64,000 nucleotides of DNA from Zhengitettix transpicula (Eukaryota > Arthropoda > Insecta > Orthoptera > Tetrigidae). Location of the stretch: assembly GCA_037074705.1 (NCBI GenBank), contig CM073593.1:103687738-103751737 (forward strand). Reading direction: 5' to 3'. The notes beneath the pieces are model-generated. The model saw nothing but the letters and a program-made list of their open reading frames with translations. It made no database searches and was not told the DNA's origin. Shown piece by piece: positions 55,926 through 64,000 of the stretch (position 1 is its first letter; each line of letters begins with the position of its first letter). The position numbers and the translations under genes are program-made.

Positions 55926-56930
55926 GGAGAAAGACTTTTAACAGTAATTTACAAAAGTTTTATTTTAATGTTATTTGCATTAAAAATTTGTCAATTATTT
56001 AAATGACAGTAAAATTTCGGCATATTTATGAGATATTCGTCTGTAAATAAATTAGATTATTCGCTATTATGATATAATATAAAAATTGTAAATAATAGAA
56101 TTTCCTCACAGATGAAAATTACATGATTATGTCTTTTGAGTTTTCTACAAATTTAATTGCAATAACATTAAAATAAAACTTTTATAAGTGATTGTTTAAG
56201 AGGTTTTCTTATATTATTAATAAAAAGTTTCTGTGATTTAAAAAAATATTATTCGTGATTGATAAAAAAAATACTTGGGGTGAATATAAAAATATATTAC
56301 ATGAAATATTAATAGAAATTATTTTTTAAAAAAAGAATAATTTTGCTTATTAAATTCCAAACCAAAGTATTTTGAAGTGGTGCAGTATCTATAGCCAAGT
56401 CTTATATCTTCCCTATTTTATTATCTTCTTTTATGTTTCTTTTAAGAATATTTCCAGTTAAGTAAAACCATTTATAACTCTTACTGATGACTGTTGCGGC
56501 AGAAAAGTGACTCACCAACTTTAAAAACAAATTAATAAGAAAATTACGTAAATATTAATCTATTAGCAGCTGACACAACACTTCGTAGAGAGTAAAAAAG
56601 TCACTTGCGCAAACACAGCTGTGTTTCGGCTCTGTTTTTACTGTAACTTCGCCCATACTCTTTCTTTATATCTGTGCAAACAGAGAGAAAAACGTTGAGG
56701 TCTGCGATAAGTCGGAGACAATACTTACAACAGACATTGGGCGTTACCTACCTTTAATCGTAAATAATTTTCGATATTGATATCGATAGTGTAAGTTTCG
56801 ACTTTTATCTGTAAGGAAAATGATCGATCCGTATTTATTGTTTGTTTTCCAATATGATTAGCTGTAAATGCTGTGTTGATTAGGAGATTAGGATAGCACA
56901 TTAGAAAAAATTGATGTAATAAAAATAAAA
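55926..56930. other. AT-rich spacer, nothing recognised
   Basis: No repeat-family match or coding signal. Confidence 0.4.
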
Positions 56931-57215
56931 GAAATAATAATAATAAAAGAAAAAGAGAAATAATAAAAATAAAATTAAAATGAATAATAAAATTAAAATA
57001 ATAATAAAATTAAAATAATAAAAATTAAATTAAAATATTAAAAATTAAATTAAAATAAATATAATAATAAAATAAATATAATAATAAAATAAATATAATA
57101 ATAATAAAGTAAATATAATAATAATAATGTAAATATAATAATAATAAAGTAAATATAATAATAATAAAGTAAATATAATAATAGAATAAATATAATAACT
57201 AAAAAAATAAAGAAA
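56931..57215. repeat. (AAT)n-type array
   Basis: AATAATAAA and 'taaatataataataata' units in about 280 bp. Confidence 0.9.
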
Positions 57216-57227
57216 ATAGGATAAGAC

Positions 57228-57292
57228 AGGATCGGGAATCGAACCCGAGTACACGCACGGTGTCATTAGTGATTCGTCTAGGGTAACTAGTT
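57228..57292 (-). repeat. tRNA-like segment, SINE-head candidate
   Basis: On the minus strand 'tcgggttcgattcccga' (57233-57249) is a perfect T-arm/B-box. Upstream 'gacgaatcactaatgacacc' falls where D/anticodon-arm sequence would be. A clean A box and cloverleaf are not visible. It is adjacent to the (AAT)n array, consistent with an old SINE whose tail expanded. Confidence 0.4.
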
Positions 57293-57502
57293 GGTTAATT
57301 TTTGGGTGCTCCGATATAGGATTTTTAAGGAATTAAAAAGCAGACTAAGGCCGGAAAGGGAAGAAATAAAACGATTGAAAGGAGTTTTCGGAGAATTTTT
57401 GTGAAATTCAGAGTTCATTTTGAAGTTTAGATTATTTTTTTTTTTAAAAAAAAACCTTTGTAACTTACTTCAACTTCTAGCTTAATATTTTAGTAGAAAG
57501 AT

Positions 57503-57732
57503 TTTTTTAGGGTAACAGGCTACATGAGGCTAATCCGCATGGTGGCAACTCCCCTTTAATAGCATAGGAAGGGATTTGAAACGGGCGGGGGGGGGGTGCG
57601 GAAGGGGAAAAGGAAGGTGGTGAAGGGTTAACCGGGGCTCCCGGGCTATAGCTTAAAAATCCTACCTGGCATTTCGCCTAAAATTGATGCAGGGAAAACC
57701 CTAGAAAAACCTACATCAGGTAGGTAGGGTAT
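57503..57732 (-). repeat. Family A 3' half
   Basis: From 'tttttagggtaacaggctac' to 'cctacatcaggtaggtaggg', with a G-run expansion (57583-57597). Confidence 0.85.
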
Positions 57733-58662
57733 TAAAAGTCAGTGTCCGTCTATAGTTTCCCCGTTACTACAAGCTATAGATGTATGTTTTTATTATTTTT
57801 CAAGATAATTATTATAGAAAATAATAATTAATATAATAAAAAGATAATTTAAGGTAGTAAAAAATATTAATTTTTAATGTATAATATAATAAATAAGAAA
57901 AACATCACAAGAAAAAAATATTGAAGACGTTCACGTTATCTCACAATCAAAGTGACAAGGTAATTAACCGAGATACATGAATTTTCTCCTTTTTTACCTT
58001 GACTGCGTGGAGTGTGATAATTGCAAAGCAAGCGTATCAGTGATTTGTGGATAGAGTCTTATCGTGTGGCAAGTCTTATTACGTGCCAAAGCAAAAACCC
58101 CAACACGGATAAGAGAGCCAAGGTTTTCCCAAGGGTCGACACCCGAATTCTGATCTCTATTCGTTCCTCATGACCCAACAACAAAAATATTCCCCGAAAT
58201 ATAGGCTGTTTTTATTATTTATTGTAGAAATTTGCTTCTCCTAAAACACTTCCCCCCCCCCCTGTGGTTCGACGTGACGTCACAGCCACGGGCAGCTCAG
58301 CCGCACTTTTGATTTGCCACAGGTGATTGATTGGTAACACTGCAGCTTTTGTAATGTTGTTATTATTTGACTTAGTTATTCTCGTAAAAATGGTTACGGC
58401 TTGGTGTGATGTAGCTCGCACCCCCGAACAAAAACACACACATCGCCCGAACCGCGCACTGTTATTCATTTACTGTAACAAATAAAATTAATAATCAAGT
58501 TTAAAGACGCACAACCCCCCCCCTTTTTTTGTTCTGTATTTTTGGTTACTTTATTATTTAATTAATTACGATATTTTTCACGTCGCCGTACTACATTACA
58601 TCACGCAGTCCAGCGACTGTAATTCAGTTAATTTAAGCTCAATTTTATTTTTATTACTATTA
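57733..58662. other. Spacer, nothing recognised
   Basis: AT-rich with a C-run at 58250-58262 and another near 58515-58524. An 84-codon minus frame (58215-58469) has no domain. Confidence 0.4.
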
Positions 58663-58685
58663 TCTGGGGTTGCCCTGCGTTGCCC

Positions 58686-58732
<47 letters not shown>

Positions 58733-59439
58733 CGAAAAAATAATTTAATTCTATGTTAATATGTAGTCACGAAGTGATTTAACCTAAATCTAACTGTTCC
58801 TAGTTCCGTTCATCCTTTAGACCACGATAGTGCATTAATTGAACAGCTGTAAAATACATAAAATTTTATTGCATCAGTCCCAACAAACATACCTCCGAAT
58901 TTCTTCTTAAATATACTCCTTGACTACTGCAGGATATAATTGTCCCTCAGTCTTCAGACATTACGAAAGATTAAATTGAGGGAGAAATTCTTAGCTAGTT
59001 TCACAATGTAAACAATTTAGTCGCCATATTGGAGTCACTAATACGGTGCCGAAAATTAACTTACATTTTCCGCAAGGTTTGTAAAGTATTTCGTATTATA
59101 TTTTATCATCATCATTTCGATGGAGTATTACTGGATAAAATTATACTTTTTATTGCATGAAAATATTTCTGATTTACTTCAATACGAAAAAAGGGCCTAT
59201 TTCCTTTGTTCGTCGCGTAGTAACGTCTCTCTCTCTCTCTCGCGTGACGTCACGGTCTCTTGGCGCGCAGGGAATATAACACAAATTTATTACGTTTTTC
59301 AATTGTAATTCTTTTCAAATTTATGATAAAGGTTTCTCACCCCCCACACTCGTACCGTTTCTCGTTTTTTTAAGAATGTGTGTACCAAGATTCGTTGCAA
59401 TCTCTCCACGCGTTAAGATTTGTATTAAGATTAACGTAA

Positions 59440-59470
<31 letters not shown>
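58663..59470 (-). mobile_element. Helitron-like family C, long form
   Basis: Starts with a mutated 3' end ('ctggggttgccctgcgttgc') and an internal (AT)n (58687-58730). It then carries the extra ~150-bp segment shared with 48663-49249 and the usual body through 'gcgtgacgtcacggtctctt' to 'cgtaaatacatacatatata'. The 5' TCTATA end is replaced by an (AT)n run (59449-59470). Confidence 0.75.
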
Positions 59471-60817
59471 AATATTAGAAAATTTTATTTCCTGTCTTCA
59501 TTGTCCCGAAGACTAAAAACACCGGTTAGTAGACTACATTTTATTTAGAAAACATTTTTTTATATTTAATTATTCATCTCAGGAAAAATAATTTGTGTGG
59601 CAATAAAATCTATTGAAACTAATTAGAATTAATATCATAAGAGGACACATCTAAATTAAATAGAAAATAATACAGGGAAAAGCTGTATCACAACAAATCT
59701 AAATATATATTGTAATGATTAAACTTTATTACTAAATATATGAAAATACAAAAATACATTAAAAAAATATTATTGGGCGCCAGCAGATATACATTGGTCT
59801 GCAAAATAAAATTATCATTTGCTCCGGCTTGGTTATAAAAATCCTCCTTCTCTACAGGGTAATGTGGGCGATTCTGAAGCTATTCAAGAACAGAGTCTAT
59901 TTCCGTACTGTGTAAAAAAATTCAACTTTTGAAGGCACTTTATAGAAATTGTGATCCTTACTTTAACTTGTGGCGTCAGTCGACTTGCAGTGGATCACTG
60001 GTCTTGTAGTAAGCCACACATCTTCTTCGGCCTCCCCGCGATGGACGTCTCTCCAAAACCTTTTGTTGGTAACCGCTCGCCTGTACTTTCCACCCTCTCG
60101 CCTCTCTCACTCCACTTTCAGTCCTCTATCTGTCGGTCTGCCTACGTCTGTCTACTTTCACCCGGGATCGGAGTATATATTCGTACTCCGCCCCCCCCCC
60201 AAACGATGCAAAAAATAAGGGACGCGTACCAGCGGCTTCTTAGGGCCCCTCGGACGCACGTGGCCGTTTAATTTATTCCTTCTCAGGCCCGCGGACACAA
60301 TGGCGGCCACTTACCGATGTTATTCACTACAATATATTGTAATATCATAAATAAAGTGAGTGCTTTAAAATAAAAAGATTATTAAGGGAAAACAATTAAA
60401 CAAATTTATTATAAAAATTAAACACATATATTTGGGATCTCAGGGTCTTAAACTGGGTTTGATAAATTGCTGAATTTATACAATCAAAATTACATTTACC
60501 TTTTATGGAAGTTAATGCGTCTGAAACATAGACGAAATTTGTTGTGGAAGAAATAACACTACAGATTGAATTTAAACAGTTTTAAATTTATCAAGAATTA
60601 TCGATCTCATTTTATCGATAATTAAATAATTAAAGATCGATCTGACTTTTATCTTTTAAAAGTGGTTTACAAATGATTTTATAGTTTTTCTCTACTTACG
60701 GCCGCCCAGGTCTCATTTTAGGTTTTTCGTGCACAAAATTTGGGGATATCACTGATTCTAAGTACTCACAGACTCTAAATGTCAACAAATTCTAATTGGC
60801 GTAGTTTGTTAGTTGGT
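59471..60817. other. Spacer with GC-richer patch
   Basis: 59940-60310 is GC-richer with a 106-codon frame (59951-60271) lacking a domain. Other parts are AT-rich. Nothing further recognised. Confidence 0.3.
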
Positions 60818-61000
60818 TTAACACAAATTGGTAGGTTCTCGATGTTTTACTCCAACCTGGATTTGCAGATCTCGTAACTTTAGTTGAAAAGGTCCTTCAT
60901 TGGTTTGTCTATGGCCAGCATGATAAATTTTCGCTCGACCACCGAATACAACATTAGTTGCACTCTCTCCTTCCCGACTGAAAATTGCTTTACTTTTCAA
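60818..61000 (-). other. Unassigned 60-codon frame
   Basis: Reads MKSKAIFSREGESATNVVFG... with alternating charged and hydrophobic residues. No family recognised, no splice sites fixed, and no repeat match elsewhere in the window. Confidence 0.15.
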
Positions 61001-61512
61001 TATTTAAAAGCATTTTTGTAACTGGACCACATTCGCTTGTCCTGACTGCCCAACTGTAAAACTTTTTATAATATGAATTTTCTGGTCTTTACACCTTGCT
61101 GTTCTATGCCCGACTGCCTAACTTCGTCTCTTAGATTTTGAGCGCGTAAACTCTCTCAACTGCCCAACAATGTTTTCTTTGCCTCGCCGGATTGTTGCGG
61201 CGTCCGCTCTATATCCACTAATAATGAGTCCTCTACCATCCAACTTTCCAATTAGAAACAATGTCTTAATTACCAATTACTACAATATATATATACATAA
61301 ACTGTAAATCATCCATTTTCCGTAAGGTGTGAACATAAACGTTTCTAAGACGAATAATTAAATATAGAGAAATGTTTTGTAAATTAATTAACCGTGTGGG
61401 GGGGTTAAAAAATAGGTATGTTTAAAATATTCTAATATTAATATTTATATAATATTTTATACTAAATAATATGATATAAAAATATTAATATATCGATATA
61501 TGTATGTATTTA
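61001..61512. other. AT-rich spacer, nothing recognised
   Basis: No supported feature. Confidence 0.4.
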
Positions 61513-61565
61513 TGGAGTTTGCACCATGTGGATTACCCTCATGTAGCCGCTCGTCCTAAAAAAGA
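61513..61565 (+). repeat. Family A terminal 3' fragment
   Basis: Only 'ggagtttgcaccatgtggat' through 'catgtagccgctcgtccta' and the A tail remain. Confidence 0.75.
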
Positions 61566-62562
61566 AAAGTCCTCCCGTAGCTTCTCTCAATCTATCTTGA
61601 ATTCCTTGTCAAGGAAGTATATAAAATATTTATTAGAATATTTTACCCTTAAGCTCATCTGTGTCATATAGTGTTATGAAAAATTAATTTTATTTATCTG
61701 ATTCCCGTTAGATTTTGCTCATAGTCCATACAACTCTTTGCCATCATTCGTCTACATCACGGGCAATGGAAGAAGCCATTGGAATTTAAAATTGAAAGGC
61801 AATTCAACGCTACTGAAGGGTTGTCAGAACTACGCACGTTTCCTCTGTTGCAGTGTTCACGGAATTGCTGATCCCCCCCCCCCCGGCCCCTTCCCAGTTC
61901 TGACACCTGCCTTCGGTGGTCCCGCACAATGGGTTCCTGTTTAGAACACTCAAGGCAGACTTTATTTTTGTCATTAAGGCCTGTTTGCCTGACACACTAT
62001 AACTTCCTTGTTTGCCAATCACTTCTCACATTCTTGAAGCGAAGAAGCGAGCTCTTCTCAACACCACTGGAATGGGTCAACTGCGAAATGGGGAAGCAAA
62101 CAGAGTCGTCACACTTCCATCCAGGCAAAAGCTCTTCCAATACTCCTCGGCTTGCTTGCTCGCTATCTCTCTCTCTGTCTCTCTCTCTGTCTCTCGCCCT
62201 TTCTAGAACTCGACGGGAAATGACGTCACCGGATTTCTGCCATTCTCACGAGGTTCCTAACCCTAGAGAGAAAATCATAATATGGCTTAGAAAATTTATT
62301 GACAACCAGTCTACGACACCACCACGTTTCCCCTCCCCCTGATATTATTTTATTAATCAACGCATTTACGAAGTTTTCATGTGGGATATGCAACCCGCGC
62401 CTCTTCCCTTGCACCGACGCCTATTAAAAATAAATAATGTTGGCAGTTGCTCCGGCGCTGTTATAGAATCTTTGCTTATGTTAATATCATTGTTTGTTAT
62501 TGGTTTTGTAAGAGAGACTCTCTGATTCGGTTTTTTTTGTTAAAGATTTTTTTTTTTGGTTT
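61566..62562. other. Spacer with (TC)n tract
   Basis: C-run near 61865-61876 and (TC)n at 62164-62199. A 137-codon plus frame (61929-62342) crosses the TC tract and has no domain. Confidence 0.35.
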
Positions 62563-63328
62563 AGACAGGCTGTGTATAGGGTAATCCACATAGTGGCAAC
62601 TCCCCTCTTATAGCATAGGAAAGGTTTTTGAAAGGGGGGATGCGGAAGGGTGGAGAAAGGTAGCCAAGGGTTACCTGGCGGCCACCGGGCTATGGTTTAA
62701 GGATCCTACCCGGCATTCGCCTAAAAGAAATGCAGGACAAACCCTAGAAAAACCTGCATCAGGTAGGTCGGGCATTGGGTACTTGTCCCACGTCCTTCCG
62801 ATAGCGGGAGAGGATTTTGCTGTGGAGACGCAGCATTCCCTTCTCCGTGCCTTGACCAGTTTAGGAGGCAGCTGGCCGACTATTCCAATGGGAAAAGCGA
62901 ACAACTCTTATCGTATGCCCAAGGTCTGCGACCCCGGAACATACACCTCTCAGAATAGGCTGAGGTGCCTCGGCATGTGGAAACCTTAGTTCAAAAACGG
63001 AGTGGAAAAGGCATATTTTTTTTAGTGCAACAGGCTACATGAGGGTTATCCAGTTTGGGCAACTCCCCTTTAATAGCATAGGAAGGGATTTGAAAGGGGG
63101 GATGTGGAAGGGTAGAGGAAGGTAGCCAAGGGTTACTAGGGCTCCCGGGCTATATTTTAAGGATCCTACCTGGCATTCGCCTAAAGATGCAGGGAAAACC
63201 CTAGAAAAACCTACATCAGGTAGGTTGGGCAATTCCGCATCCCCCCTTTCAAATCCCTTCCTATGCTAATAAAGGGGAGTTGCCCAAGGTGTATTACCCT
63301 AATGTAGCCTGTTGCCCTACAAAAAAAG
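62563..63328. repeat. Cluster of three family A copies
   Basis: 62563-63013 minus strand with the 'gacaggctgtgtatagggta' variant 3' end. 63016-63230 minus strand, 3' half. 63232-63328 plus strand, last ~100 bp with A-rich tail. Each ends at a different internal point of the family. Confidence 0.85.
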
Positions 63329-63350
63329 GATATCAAAATGTATTTTAAAA

Positions 63351-64000
63351 TCTATATATATAAAAATGAATTGCTGTTCGTTAGTCTCACTAAAACTCGA
63401 GAACGGCTGAACGGATTTATCTTATCTTAGTCTTGAAATGTTCGTGGAGGTCTAGGGAAGGTTTAAAAGGCGAGAAAAAATCGAATAATTTCCGGGAAAC
63501 CCCAAAAAACAGCCCATTTCTATTTCCCATACAAACGTTTTCTAAATAAAATAAAAATCTACACCAGTCGAGCAATTTTCACCAAATTTCGTACACGTGT
63601 TCTTTGCGACCAGGAAACAAAAACTGTTGGGGTGAGACGCGTCTTCCACCCCCAGAAGCAGGGGTGGAAATATTTAAACATACTAAAACAGCCGATATTT
63701 GAGTTGGATAAATATTTTTAGGGATCAAAGATATTGATAGTGTTTCTACCAATGTTATCTGAATACAATTTTCATCCCCTACGCCCTGTGAAAAGACACC
63801 CTTCGGGTTTGGGGAGGAGATGCTTTACAGTAAAATAACGCGAATATAACCGAGATTAAAGTCAAATCAAAGGTTATGGAAGTCACTGTGTTTAGTTACG
63901 ACATTCAAATTGGCATTTACCCCTCAGATGCAGGGGTAGCGGGGAGCAAATTTTGGAACATGCAAACACGGCAGATATTTGCGTTGAAGAAATATTTTTC
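63351..64000 (+). mobile_element. Helitron-like family B, 5' end intact, runs off window
   Basis: Starts A|TCTATATATATAAAAATGAA at 63351, followed by 'ttgctgttcgttagtctcac', 'gagaacggctgaacggat' and the family body, reaching the first tandem-type unit ('gtgtttctaccaatgttatc' near 63740). The 3' end lies beyond 64000. Confidence 0.8.

Noticed and set aside
39738..59308. Similar MEYYWIK... peptides at 39738-40055 (minus), 49415-49624 and 59120-59308 as a conserved gene
   Set aside because: They lie in the same part of Helitron family C copies, diverge by frameshift after about 25 residues, and have different downstream sequences.
1..64000. Bacterial operons, CRISPR arrays, rRNA genes, endogenous viral genes
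   Set aside because: No ribosome-binding-site/ORF structure, regular spacer arrays, rRNA-like conserved blocks or viral polymerase or capsid motifs were seen on either strand.

Overview
The window looks like a large, repeat-dense animal genome, most likely an arthropod. I cannot place it to order. It has long AT-rich stretches, abundant microsatellites, non-autonomous Helitrons, retroelement fragments, hammerhead-ribozyme-like motifs of the Penelope-like element (PLE) type, and no long conserved open reading frame. No bacterial operon, rRNA gene, CRISPR array or viral gene is visible. The many 60-200 codon open frames are mostly chance frames inside repeats, often open on both strands of the same copy.

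Five repeat groups explain much of the sequence. (1) 'Family A' is an unclassified ~525-bp element. It has a 5' hairpin (tgcgaggg...ctctcgca), a conserved GGATCC-containing core and an A-rich 3' end after 'gttgcccta'. About two dozen full, truncated, nested or back-to-back copies lie at 1, 2157, 2594, 3226, 5567, 6648, 14204, 18273, 27673-28674, 29546-30278, 35892, 39585, 40182, 43697-44452, 51545, 57503, 61513 and 62563-63328. (2) Two Helitron-like families share a 3' end (...cgccgggcacccagCTAG) and have TCTATA-type 5' ends. Family B carries an internal tandem unit (644, 9735, 23720, 37436, 63351). Family C is ~580 bp, with a longer ~800-bp form (16098, 37898, 39692, 48663, 49314, 51026, 58663). 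One C copy sits precisely inside a B copy. (3) Hammerhead-like cores (CTGANGA, stem, GAAACGT) occur about twenty times, singly, as inverted pairs, and in a ~127-bp tandem array at 21979-22690. A degenerate PLE-type GIY-YIG endonuclease fragment lies at 16983-17192. (4) A TA-flanked element with ~325-bp terminal inverted repeats spans 44467-47075. (5) Satellites, minisatellites and microsatellites include the Helitron-derived 202-bp array at 9744-11156, a 59-bp array at 53423-54440, pyrimidine-rich arrays at 7790-8730 and 31580-32650, and GAGATA tracts.

Host-gene evidence is weak. Two short exon-like frames on the minus strand (32740-32868 and 26810-26970) have plausible splice signals. A TATA-plus-initiator arrangement at 15814-15850 precedes a 53-codon frame. 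Several GC-rich, apparently single-copy islands (8790-9210, 19050-20600, 29030-29330, 30541-31100, 42480-42700, 50040-50420) could be promoters or conserved regulatory DNA. A degenerate non-LTR reverse-transcriptase C-terminus lies at 35425-35709. The window is best read as intergenic or long-intron DNA shaped by repeated element insertion.
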